NCBI RefSeq assembly: GCF_012927245.1
Contig: NZ_JABBGE010000015.1
Coordinates: 84,942-148,941, forward strand
DNA: 64,000 nucleotides
Source: Streptomyces sp. R302
GTDB lineage: Bacteria > Actinomycetota > Actinomycetes > Streptomycetales > Streptomycetaceae
Direction: 5' to 3'
Both the position numbers and the translations under genes were made by a program. The notes under the pieces were generated by a model. That model worked only from the letters and a program-made list of their open reading frames with translations. It searched no databases and was not told the DNA's origin. Of the stretch, positions 8,299 through 15,953 are shown piece by piece. Within the stretch, counting starts at the first letter, position 1. The number at the start of each line of letters is the position of its first letter.

Positions 8299-9417
8299 TC
8301 ACTTCGCCGCCACCGTCACGTCGCCGCACCCGATCCGCTTGGCCTCGGACTTCACGTAGGCGGGGAGGAGCCGGCGCGACCAGTCGACCGCGCGCGAGTC
8401 GAACGCGCGGACCACGAAGACGACGTCACCTGTCTGGCACCGGGTCGTGTAGACGGAGAGGTCGCCGCCCACCCGGCCGTAGCCGTCGCCCTTGAGCGGC
8501 TCGCCGCCGCCCTTGAACGCACGGGTCATGAAGATCTGCGCCAGATCCGGGTCCTCGATCGTCATGAACCGGATGTCGGGGCGTTCGGTGCGCATACCTA
8601 TGTCGCAGGCACGCACGCCTTCACCCGACCCCGGGGTGACGCGTTCGCGGTACGAGTACTCGCTCTTCTTCCCCGGCCGGTCCGCCGCGGGCAGACGCAT
8701 CCCCTTCACGCCGCACAGCTCGTCCAGTCCCGCGTCCCGCGTCTCGGCGAGCGGCGCCAGGTCCCCGGGTTCGGCGTACCGTCCCGAGCAACCGTACTTC
8801 TCCATCAGCCCGTTGACCATGTGGACGACGGTGCGCGCCAGGGCGGCCCGGCGGCTCTCGTCGTCGTCGCGCTCGATCCACTCGACGCCCGCGGACACGT
8901 CCACCACCCTCGGCGCGTGGGCGTTGCCGGACGAGCTCAGGCAGCCCTTGGGCAGCGCGGCCCAGGCGCGGTTCGGCGAGACCATGCCGGTGATCTCGCC
9001 GCCCAGCGGGGCCATCCGGGGGGAGAGGAACGCGTCCGGCCACTCCCTCATGTCGAGCCCGTGCAGCTCGTCGAGATCGCGTACGGTCGCGGTCACCTCC
9101 CAGCGCCGCTCGTCGTCCTCGATGCGTGTGATCCGGCACTCGCCGCGGACCCGGGCGTCGTTCCCCCGGGCGTGTTCGAGGGGGAGTTCCCGCGCCTCCA
9201 GGCGCCCTTCCCGGCTGAACATGCCGAACGCGACGTCCTCCGACAGCGTCCCCCAGCACAGCTCCCTCGGCACGAGCGGCAGCGTGTCCGTCCGCCAGGC
9301 CACGGTGCCCGCGCCGAGCAGCGCACCGACGAGCAGACCGGCGAGCGCCGCTCCCCGCTTGCCGCGCAGCAGCCGCGGCCCACGGCCCCCGGTCGTCGTC
9401 CCACTGTCCTCGGTCAT
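8299..9417 (-). CDS. Membrane-anchored Cys-rich protein, paralogue A
   Basis: A 372-residue protein with a short cytoplasmic N-terminus, one membrane segment (AALAGLLVGALLGAGTVAW, about residues 24-42) and a large outside domain. It shares CWG just after the membrane segment, several internal cysteines and a final RIGCGDV with the adjacent upstream gene. I recognise no catalytic motif. The ATG at 9417 is favoured by GGGAG seven bases upstream; the ATG at 9468 would overlap the previous stop as ATGA but has no ribosome site. The two genes form an operon and look like an old tandem duplication. Confidence 0.8.
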   Translation of the reverse strand: MTEDSGTTTGGRGPRLLRGKRGAALAGLLVGALLGAGTVAWRTDTLPLVPRELCWGTLSEDVAFGMFSREGRLEARELPLEHARGNDARVRGECRITRIEDDERRWEVTATVRDLDELHGLDMREWPDAFLSPRMAPLGGEITGMVSPNRAWAALPKGCLSSSGNAHAPRVVDVSAGVEWIERDDDESRRAALARTVVHMVNGLMEKYGCSGRYAEPGDLAPLAETRDAGLDELCGVKGMRLPAADRPGKKSEYSYRERVTPGSGEGVRACDIGMRTERPDIRFMTIEDPDLAQIFMTRAFKGGGEPLKGDGYGRVGGDLSVYTTRCQTGDVVFVVRAFDSRAVDWSRRLLPAYVKSEAKRIGCGDVTVAAK

Positions 9418-9464
9418 CGCACCGCTCCCGTTCTCCCTCTCCGTCTCCCTCTCCAGGTGCGGGC

Positions 9465-10652
9465 TCATCGCCGCGGCGCCACGTCGGAGCAGCCGATACG
9501 GTCGCCCACGGCGTTCACGGCCCGGGCGAACGCGCCGTCCACGTCCGGGACGGCGACCTTCTGGAGGTGGCCGGAACCGAGGACGAGCATGAAGACCGCC
9601 GGCTCCTTGCCGCAGTCCGCCTGGACGATGTTGTACGAGCCGGACAGCCGTCCCTTGCCGCGCCAGCCGGGACCGGGCGACCGGTCACCGGCGAGGCCCT
9701 GGAACAGCGCGACCAGGCGCGGCTGCGCCACCATCGTGAACTGCCCCGCGAAGACGGGGTTCCTGACGTTGTCCGTGTTGGTCAGCGTGCACAGCTGGAC
9801 GTCGTCCGCCACGGCACCGGGCCGCGCCTCGTAGTGGTCGCCCTTGCCCGTGGCGAAGCCGAGTCCCCGGATGCCGCAGGTGTCCTTCGCGTCGACGCCG
9901 CCGATCTCCCGCTCGCGGGCGGGCCGCACCGGAGAGGTGACCCGCAGCGGACCGGCGCCCTCGGCACAGCCGGTCCGCCGCATGCCCTCGTCGGCCACGT
10001 CGAGCAGCAGCCGGGCCACGTCTCCCGGGCTGCCGATCGACACCGGCATGCGCACCAGCCCCAGATGGCCGTCCCCGGTCTCGCCGCCGGTGACGGTCAC
10101 CACGGTCGGCCGCCCGTCGACGTCGCAGCTCTCGGGCAGCACGACCATGCCCTTGGAGCTGCCGACCAGTCCGGGAACGCCGTCGGGCAGCGGCGCCACG
10201 GAACCGTCGAGGAACTCCCGCAGCCAGCCCAGCCGTTCCTCCTCCGCGGCGGGAACGGCCCCGTACCGAACGTTGACCGTCTTCTTGAACTCGATGGTCC
10301 CGCCGCCACCCGAGGACCCGTGGCTGTCCGGCACGCTGGACGTCACCCGCAGCGTGCAGGTGCCCTCCGGGCGGTCGGCCGACGGCGCGGCGGACTCCTC
10401 GGCACGCCGCTCACTCCCGGACCGCCCGAGTTCCTCGTCCCCGAGCAGCCGGGGCCCGCTGTCCTGCTCCCAAGCGCCCCAGCAGTACCGGTCCTTGGCG
10501 AACGGTCCGACTTCCGCCGCCCATCCACCGACCCCGGCGAGGGCGAGCGCCCCCACGGTCACCGCGACGACGGTCCCGCGCCTGCGCCGCAGCCACGACC
10601 CGCGTATGCCGTCGCCGCCGCCCGCGCCCTGCGGCGCCACCTGTGCTTCCAT
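9465..10652 (-). CDS. Membrane-anchored Cys-rich protein, paralogue B
   Basis: A 395-residue paralogue of the following gene. A basic stretch (RGSWLRRRRG) precedes a single membrane helix (TVVAVTVGALALAGVGGWAA), then CWGAWEQD opens the outside domain; a Ser/Gly-rich patch is in the first third, and the C-terminus ends RIGCSDV like its partner. The paired cysteines suggest disulfides in an extracellular fold. The ATG at 10652 has GGGGGAT upstream; a GTG at 10673 is possible. No known domain recognised; role unknown. Confidence 0.8.
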   Translation of the reverse strand: MEAQVAPQGAGGGDGIRGSWLRRRRGTVVAVTVGALALAGVGGWAAEVGPFAKDRYCWGAWEQDSGPRLLGDEELGRSGSERRAEESAAPSADRPEGTCTLRVTSSVPDSHGSSGGGGTIEFKKTVNVRYGAVPAAEEERLGWLREFLDGSVAPLPDGVPGLVGSSKGMVVLPESCDVDGRPTVVTVTGGETGDGHLGLVRMPVSIGSPGDVARLLLDVADEGMRRTGCAEGAGPLRVTSPVRPAREREIGGVDAKDTCGIRGLGFATGKGDHYEARPGAVADDVQLCTLTNTDNVRNPVFAGQFTMVAQPRLVALFQGLAGDRSPGPGWRGKGRLSGSYNIVQADCGKEPAVFMLVLGSGHLQKVAVPDVDGAFARAVNAVGDRIGCSDVAPRR

Positions 10653-10795
10653 GCCCGATCCCCCGTACCTCACGACCGCCCGATCCTAACCAGGGCCGTG
10701 CCCGCCCTCGGAGGAGGACCGGGGGAGAACCGGAGGAGGAATAGTTCCAGGTGAGCCCGAGTTCACGACGACGACCCCACGAGACCGGAGCAGAC

Positions 10796-11419
10796 ATGAC
10801 CCTCGCCGCCGAACCCGGAGCCGGCCGCTCGTTCCTCTTCGTCCTCGGCAGCTCCCGCGCCGACGGCAACTCGGAGATCCTGGCCCGCGAAGCCGCCGCC
10901 CACCTGCCCGCCGGAATCCCGCAGCGCTGGGTGGACCTGAACCGCCTCGACCTCCCGGACTTCCAGGACGGCCGCCACGAGACCACCGCCCACCAGATGG
11001 GCGACGTCGAGGCGGACCTCCTGAAGGCCACCCGGGAGGCCACGGACATCGTCATCGTCTCCCCGCTGTACTGGTACACCCTCTCCGCCCAGACCAAGCG
11101 CTACCTGGACTACTGGTCCGGCTGGCTGAACCTCCCGGACTCCGACTTCAAGCAGCGCATGGCGGGCGGCACCCTGTGGGGCGTCACGGCCCTGTCCCAC
11201 GAGCACCACGTCGTCGCGGACGGCCTCACCACCGCCCTCCACAACTCCGCCGCCTACCTCCGCATGCGCTTCGGCGGCGTCCTCCTGGGCACCGCCTCCC
11301 GCCCCGGCCGCATCCGCGCCGACGAACAGGCCCTCATCCGCGCGAAGACCTTCTTCGAGAACGAGCCCCGCCCGGCCCTGTTCGCGTACGAGGAGGCGAA
11401 CGCGAACACGACGGCGTGA
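10796..11419 (+). CDS. NAD(P)H-dependent FMN reductase / flavodoxin-fold oxidoreductase
   Basis: A 207-residue flavodoxin-like protein. The phosphate-binding loop LGSSRADGNSE (from about residue 16) holds the FMN phosphate, and IVIVSPLYWYTLSAQTKRYL is the second flavin contact. Such enzymes reduce free flavins, quinones or azo compounds with NAD(P)H. The ATG at 10796 follows CGGAG at a short spacer; the frame is open 15 codons upstream without a ribosome site. It is divergent from the Cys-rich pair, and nothing nearby defines its substrate. Confidence 0.87.
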   Translation: MTLAAEPGAGRSFLFVLGSSRADGNSEILAREAAAHLPAGIPQRWVDLNRLDLPDFQDGRHETTAHQMGDVEADLLKATREATDIVIVSPLYWYTLSAQTKRYLDYWSGWLNLPDSDFKQRMAGGTLWGVTALSHEHHVVADGLTTALHNSAAYLRMRFGGVLLGTASRPGRIRADEQALIRAKTFFENEPRPALFAYEEANANTTA

Positions 11420-11478
11420 GCAGCCGACCGGAGGACAGCCGGCGGCCGGGGTCTGCTCGGGCCGGAGGGAGTCGCCGC

Positions 11479-11823
11479 TCATGCCTGGCCGCCGGAATGG
11501 CAGGCGCACCCGCACACGAGGTACCTCACCCCCGGCACTCCGCTGTCGCGGCGCGCGTGGTCGCGGCAGCGGTCGTGGCGGCCGACGATGCAGCGCGGGG
11601 AGCGGAACTCCGGCTCCGGTTCCGGCTCCGCGGCCAGGGCGCGGGCCAGGAGGGACACGCTCACCGCGTCGGCGACCTCCGGCGTCACCCACCAGCCGTC
11701 GCCCGCGCGGTCGCGGTGCAGGCCGTCGTGGCCCGCGTCGAGGACGCAGACGGACCCGCCCCACACGGGCCGGACCACCTCCGCGACGGCGTACACGGAC
11801 CGCCGCGCCCCGCAGCGGGTCAT
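11479..11823 (-). CDS. Small Cys/His-containing protein of unknown function
   Basis: A 114-residue protein. Residues 1-60 read as a compact fold with CVLDAGHDGLHRD and DGWWVTPE. The C-terminal part has C, H and paired cysteines (CIVGRHDRCRDHARR, then CGCACH) that could bind a metal. The start ATG overlaps the stop of the upstream 52-aa gene as ATGA, so the two are coupled. Together they are divergent from the GntR-deaminase gene. Similar small pairs occur beside small GntR regulators in Streptomyces; no function is known to me. Confidence 0.7.
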   Translation of the reverse strand: MTRCGARRSVYAVAEVVRPVWGGSVCVLDAGHDGLHRDRAGDGWWVTPEVADAVSVSLLARALAAEPEPEPEFRSPRCIVGRHDRCRDHARRDSGVPGVRYLVCGCACHSGGQA

Positions 11824-11978
11824 CGGGTGGCCCCGGCGTGGATGTTCCGGCGGTCGACGTCGACGCCGACCGTGGCCAGCCACAACGTCCACCGGCGCCG
11901 CCGTTGCGCCGCCGGCGTGAGCGTCCAGAGGAGGAGCGGGAGGAAGGGGATCAGGGTGTGCGCGATAAGGTTCCGCAC
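11820..11978 (-). CDS. Small single-pass membrane protein, 52 aa
   Basis: GTG start at 11978 with GGAG eight bases upstream. The product has one hydrophobic helix (NLIAHTLIPFLPLLLWTLTP) followed by a basic stretch (AAQRRRRW) and a short polar tail. The frame is open further upstream, but without a ribosome site. It is the first gene of a coupled pair divergent from the GntR-deaminase fusion and may be regulated by it. Function unknown. Confidence 0.6.
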   Translation of the reverse strand: MRNLIAHTLIPFLPLLLWTLTPAAQRRRRWTLWLATVGVDVDRRNIHAGATR

Positions 11979-12077
11979 GTCATCAACTCCGTTGGCAGTT
12001 GGTGGCCATGCCCCGGGGCCGGTAGGACGGTCGCCGGGGTCTTGCACGTGCCCACACGATAGTCCGCGCTACACATT

Positions 12078-12132
12078 GCTACATAGTGACGTAGCTAGAT
12101 CCATCCGAACGTGGCTTTGTATGACTATCTAG
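12078..12132. promoter_or_regulatory. Dyads in the divergent GntR promoter region
   Basis: This AT-richer stretch holds two interrupted palindromes: GCTAC-N8-GTAGC (12078-12095) and CTAGAT (12095-12100) with its complement ATCTAG (12127-12132). TATCTA at 12126-12131 could also be a -10 element 11 bases before the GntR start codon, which has no ribosome site and so may be leaderless. GntR proteins bind such short dyads; autoregulation is an inference. Confidence 0.45.
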
Positions 12133-12141
12133 TGTTGACGT

Positions 12142-12882
12142 ATGAGTCTTGACCCGCAGTCGGGACGCCCGCTGTACATGCAGCTGGCTGACGTGATCGC
12201 AGCGAAGATCGCGGCCGGGGAGTACGCGCCCGACCGTATGGTTCCCGCACCGACTCGCCTCGCGGAGGAGTACGGCATCGCCGTACTGACCGCCCGTCGT
12301 GCCGTGCGTCAGCTCGCCGAGCACGGGCTGGTCTACACCGTGCCCGGTAAGGGCTCCTACGTCACGCCCGCCGTCGGGGTGACCGCCACCCCAGGTGATC
12401 CGGGCACCGCTCCGGGGAAAGCTCCCCGCATGGACCAGGAGCAGGCGCGCCGGTGGCTCGTCGCCGCTCTCGACGAGGCGCGGGCCGGGCGGGACGAGGG
12501 CGGGGTGCCGATCGGTGCCGCGCTCTACGGGGCCGACGGCGCGCTGCTCGGGCGGGGGCGGAATCGGCGGGTGCAGGACGGGGATCCTTCCGCGCACGCG
12601 GAGACCGCCGCGTTCCGGGACGCCGGGCGGCAGCGCTCGTACCGGGGGACGACGATGGTGACGACGCTGTCGCCGTGCTGGTACTGCTCCGGGCTCGTGC
12701 GGCAGTTCGGGATCTCGCGGGTGGTCGTCGGGGAGGACCGGACCTTCCGCGGCGGGCAGGAGTGGCTCGCCGCGCACGGGGTCGAGGTCCTCGTGCTCGA
12801 CGATCCCGAGTGCGTCGAGCTGATGCGCACCTTCGTCGCCGCCCACCCCGCCCTGTGGAACGAGGACATCGGTCATGGGTGA
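12142..12882 (+). CDS. GntR regulator fused to a yeast-type cytosine deaminase
   Basis: One open frame of 246 residues with two domains. Residues 5-75 are a GntR winged helix (PLYMQLADVIAAKIAAGEYA, then TARRAVRQLAEHGLVYTVPG). After a Pro/Gly linker (78-96), residues 97-246 match fungal cytosine deaminase along their length: EGGVPIGAAL, GRGRN (N141), zinc ligands H152, C179 and C182 in AHAE and SPCWYC, general acid/base E154, and the terminal WNEDIG carrying the pyrimidine-contacting Asp. It should hydrolyse cytosine to uracil. An internal ATG at 12430 with GGGGAAAG upstream could also produce the deaminase alone. It overlaps the oxygenase gene by 8 bp. The cytosine specificity is inferred from the conserved residues. 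Confidence 0.85.
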   Translation: MSLDPQSGRPLYMQLADVIAAKIAAGEYAPDRMVPAPTRLAEEYGIAVLTARRAVRQLAEHGLVYTVPGKGSYVTPAVGVTATPGDPGTAPGKAPRMDQEQARRWLVAALDEARAGRDEGGVPIGAALYGADGALLGRGRNRRVQDGDPSAHAETAAFRDAGRQRSYRGTTMVTTLSPCWYCSGLVRQFGISRVVVGEDRTFRGGQEWLAAHGVEVLVLDDPECVELMRTFVAAHPALWNEDIGHG

Positions 12883-13783
12883 AGCCCGGCTCCCCACCAT
12901 CGATCTCGCCCGCGACCCCGGCCCGCAGCTCCCCGCCGTCGACCGGGCGCTGCGCGAGGCCGGTTTCCTGCTGGTCAGCGGGCATGGGGTCGATCCGGGG
13001 ATCCGGAACGACATCCGGGAGAGCGCTCGGGCCTTCTTCCACCTCCCCGCCGCCGTCAAGGAGCCGTACGCCGTGCGGGTCGGGGGGCGGGGGTGGCTCG
13101 GGCCGGGGGCGGAGGCGAACGGGTACGCGGAGGGGACCGCGACCCCGCCCGACCTGAAGGAGTCGCTGTCCTTCGCCGCCGAGGAGCCGACCGGGGATCC
13201 CGCCGTGGACGCCGAGTGGTTCCTGCCGAACCTCTGGCCCGCCGAGGTGCCGGAGCTGAAACCGCTGGTGGAGGCGTATCTCGGGCAGATGAAGGCGCTG
13301 TCGGACCGGGTGCTCGACCTGCTCGGGGTGGCGCTCGGCGAGGAGCGGGACTTCTTCACGCGGCACACCGGGCACCCCACCTTCGGGTTCAACATCAACT
13401 GGTATCCGGGGCAGGAACGGACCGGACCGCCCGAGCCGGGGCAGTTCCGGATCGGGCCGCACACCGACTTCGGGACCGTGACCGTCCTCGACCGGCAGGC
13501 CGGCAAGGGCGGGCTGCAGGTCTTCACCGACGCCGACGGCTGGCAGGACGCGCCGTACGACCCCGCCTCCTTCACCGTCAACATCGGGGATCTGATGGCG
13601 AGTTGGACGGATGGGCGGTGGCGGTCCGGTCGGCATCGGGTGCTGCCGCCGCCGGGCGACGCGCCCGCGGAGGAGCTGATGTCACTGGTGTACTTCTACG
13701 AGTGCACCCCCGGCACCACGATCCACGGCATCGAGTCCCACCGGTATCTGCGGGCGCAGCTCGACGCGATCGCCACGGACTGA
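12875..13783 (+). CDS. Isopenicillin N synthase-family Fe(II) oxygenase
   Basis: A 302-residue member of the 2-oxoglutarate/Fe(II) oxygenase superfamily. The N-terminal DIOX_N part has LPTIDLAR and GFLLVSGHGVD. The iron triad is H196 and D198 (IGPHTDFGTVTVL) with H254 (SGRHRVLPP). The usual Arg-x-Ser that binds 2-oxoglutarate appears as Leu268-Met-Ser270 (EELMSLVYFYE), so co-substrate use is uncertain. It starts inside the end of the deaminase gene. Some relatives hydroxylate pyrimidine bases (fungal thymine 7-hydroxylase), and the neighbour makes a base-type substrate plausible, but that is only inference. Confidence 0.88.
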   Translation: MGEARLPTIDLARDPGPQLPAVDRALREAGFLLVSGHGVDPGIRNDIRESARAFFHLPAAVKEPYAVRVGGRGWLGPGAEANGYAEGTATPPDLKESLSFAAEEPTGDPAVDAEWFLPNLWPAEVPELKPLVEAYLGQMKALSDRVLDLLGVALGEERDFFTRHTGHPTFGFNINWYPGQERTGPPEPGQFRIGPHTDFGTVTVLDRQAGKGGLQVFTDADGWQDAPYDPASFTVNIGDLMASWTDGRWRSGRHRVLPPPGDAPAEELMSLVYFYECTPGTTIHGIESHRYLRAQLDAIATD

Positions 13784-13888
13784 CGACACTTCAGCAACAG
13801 TCCCGAAAAGGCTTTCCGGCCCTCTCCTGTTCCCAACACGCCGTCGTTATCCTGGAGTTCACGGAGTTCACTGCGACGGGGGTGGCGG

Positions 13889-15949
13889 GTGGACAGAGAG
13901 CTGTACGGCCGCGAGGCGGTCCTGGATCCTCGCGGACTGGCGGCGCGGCTCATCGGGCTCGGGCCGTACGGCCAGGGGCGGGTGCCCTTCGAGCACGGCG
14001 ACGATCCGCCGGTCACGGTCTTCACCGGCGGGCGCGGCATGGGCAAGACCGTGCTGCTCAAGGAGGTCCGCAACCGCTACCGCGACTTCACCCCGCTCGC
14101 CCTGCTCGACTGCGCCCGGATCGAGGAGCCGGCCGATCACGGGGCCGGCTGGTCCCCGGTCACCGGCGCGCTCGCGGAGCTGTCCGTGCAGCTCGGGCGG
14201 AAGACCGACGCCGTCAGAGCCGTACCGTTTCCGCGGCTTGCGCTCGGGCTCGTCGCCGTCACCTCGGTGGGCTGGACCCGGGAGGACGACGAGCGGGCCC
14301 GCCGCGACCTGTTACGCCTCGGGCCGCTGCTCGCCACCGTCGACGCCGGGCGCGCGGCCGCCGCCGCCTGGGTCGGCCGGGTGCTCGCCAAGCTCGCCGG
14401 CACCGCCGCCGAGGCCGGCGCCCCCTTCGCCGGGCTCGTCGCCGAGGCCACCGTCGAGACGGTCGTCGAGGAGTTCTTCAGCCGCTTCAAGAAGGCGCCC
14501 GAGGAGTGGTTCGGCGGCTACCGCAACGCCGGCGGGCGCGGGCGCGCCGGACTCCAGCAGCTCGCCGTCGACTTCGCGCAGGGCGGGCCGCGCCGCGAGG
14601 AGGCCGAGGCCTTCCTCGTCCTCACCCTCACCGAGGACCTGCTCCGCGCCTACACCGGGCTGCGCCGCGGCAGCCGCGTCGGCAGGCCCCTGATCCTCCT
14701 CGACAACGCCCAGGAGGCCGTGGGCCGCGCCCTGGTCGAACCGATTCTGCGGGCCCGCTCGGACGGCCGCCGCGACCACACCGTCGTCCTCGCCGCCTCC
14801 CGGCTGCGCGAGCACGAGGTACTGCGCCACGCCACCCGCACCCGGCTGCCCGAGACCGCCCACCAGGCGCCCTGCCCGCGCACCGGCCGCGTCGGCTCCG
14901 GCCTCCTCGCCGTCGAGCTGACCCCGCTCACCCCCACCCAGACCCGCGCCGCCTTCGACCGCCACGACCCGGCCGGCAGCGCCCCCGCCACCCTCTCCCG
15001 GGCCGTCCACCGGCTCACCGGCGGCCGGCCGCTCGGCGTCGACCTGCTCGCCCGCGCCGCCGGCGAGACCCCGCCCGCCGCCCGCCGCGCCCTCACCCCG
15101 GCCCGGCTCCTCGACCTCACCGTGGAGCTCCGCGAGGACTCCGCGCCGGTGCCCGTCGCCGCCGCCCTCCTCGCCGCCCTGCTGCCGGTGCCCAGACCGG
15201 GGCCGTACGCGGTCCTCGCCGCCGCCCACGACGAGGACTCGGCCCGCCGCCTCGCCCAGGCCCGGCTCGCCGCCGAGTCCCTCGACGGCGACGTCGCCCT
15301 CCGCGTCCGCGACCGGCTCCGCGCCGAGCACTGGACCGACCACCCCGGCCACTTCGTCGGCGACCCGCTGCTGCGCTCCCTGCTCCTGCACCGGCTCCGC
15401 TTCGAGGACGCCGACCCCCCGCAGTACTCCGCCTGGCGGGCCGTCCACGAGACCCTCCGCCGCCACTACGGGCCCCAGCCGGGCCCGCACCGGCTCCACC
15501 ACGACCTGGCGCTCGGCGACACCGCCGAGGCCGTCGCCCACCTCCGGCTCACCTTCCCGGGACCCGACGTCCTCGGCTGGCTCGGCGTGCTCCGGTTCGT
15601 CGCCGCCGCCCCCTACCCGCGCGAGCGGGGCCGCACCGGGCCCGACCCGCGGCGGGCCGTCGCCCTCGGCCAGGAGCCCGACCCGGCGCTGCCCGACGGC
15701 CTCGGCCCCGACGCCGCCGAACTGCACCTCTCCGTACGGCGGCTGCTGCACGCCGTATGGCTGCTCACCGATCCGCTCGCGCTGCCCGACGAGGAGGTCG
15801 CCCACCGGCTCGCGTACGAGCTGCGCCGGCTCTCCGGCCGTCACCTCACCGGCAGCGGTCCACTGTGGGACGCGGCCGGGCACTGGCCGCGGGACATCCG
15901 CGCCTGGCGGGAGCTGTCGCTGCCGCCGGGGCGCGAGGACGGAGTCTGA
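13889..15949 (+). CDS. Large P-loop ATPase (AAA/STAND-like)
   Basis: A 686-residue ATPase. The Walker A motif GGRGMGKT is at residues 47-54 and a Walker B-like RPLILLDNA near 267-275; sensor-like TVVLAASRLRE follows. The C-terminal half (from about 370) is alpha-helical and Arg/Leu/Ala-rich, like the helical domains of STAND ATPases, with no recognised effector. The GTG at 13889 has G-rich sequence upstream. Four bases separate its stop from the ATG of the binding-protein gene, so the two act together: a cytosolic NTPase paired with an extracellular ligand-binding module. The role is unknown. Confidence 0.8.
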   Translation: MDRELYGREAVLDPRGLAARLIGLGPYGQGRVPFEHGDDPPVTVFTGGRGMGKTVLLKEVRNRYRDFTPLALLDCARIEEPADHGAGWSPVTGALAELSVQLGRKTDAVRAVPFPRLALGLVAVTSVGWTREDDERARRDLLRLGPLLATVDAGRAAAAAWVGRVLAKLAGTAAEAGAPFAGLVAEATVETVVEEFFSRFKKAPEEWFGGYRNAGGRGRAGLQQLAVDFAQGGPRREEAEAFLVLTLTEDLLRAYTGLRRGSRVGRPLILLDNAQEAVGRALVEPILRARSDGRRDHTVVLAASRLREHEVLRHATRTRLPETAHQAPCPRTGRVGSGLLAVELTPLTPTQTRAAFDRHDPAGSAPATLSRAVHRLTGGRPLGVDLLARAAGETPPAARRALTPARLLDLTVELREDSAPVPVAAALLAALLPVPRPGPYAVLAAAHDEDSARRLAQARLAAESLDGDVALRVRDRLRAEHWTDHPGHFVGDPLLRSLLLHRLRFEDADPPQYSAWRAVHETLRRHYGPQPGPHRLHHDLALGDTAEAVAHLRLTFPGPDVLGWLGVLRFVAAAPYPRERGRTGPDPRRAVALGQEPDPALPDGLGPDAAELHLSVRRLLHAVWLLTDPLALPDEEVAHRLAYELRRLSGRHLTGSGPLWDAAGHWPRDIRAWRELSLPPGREDGV

Positions 15950-15953
15950 CGCG

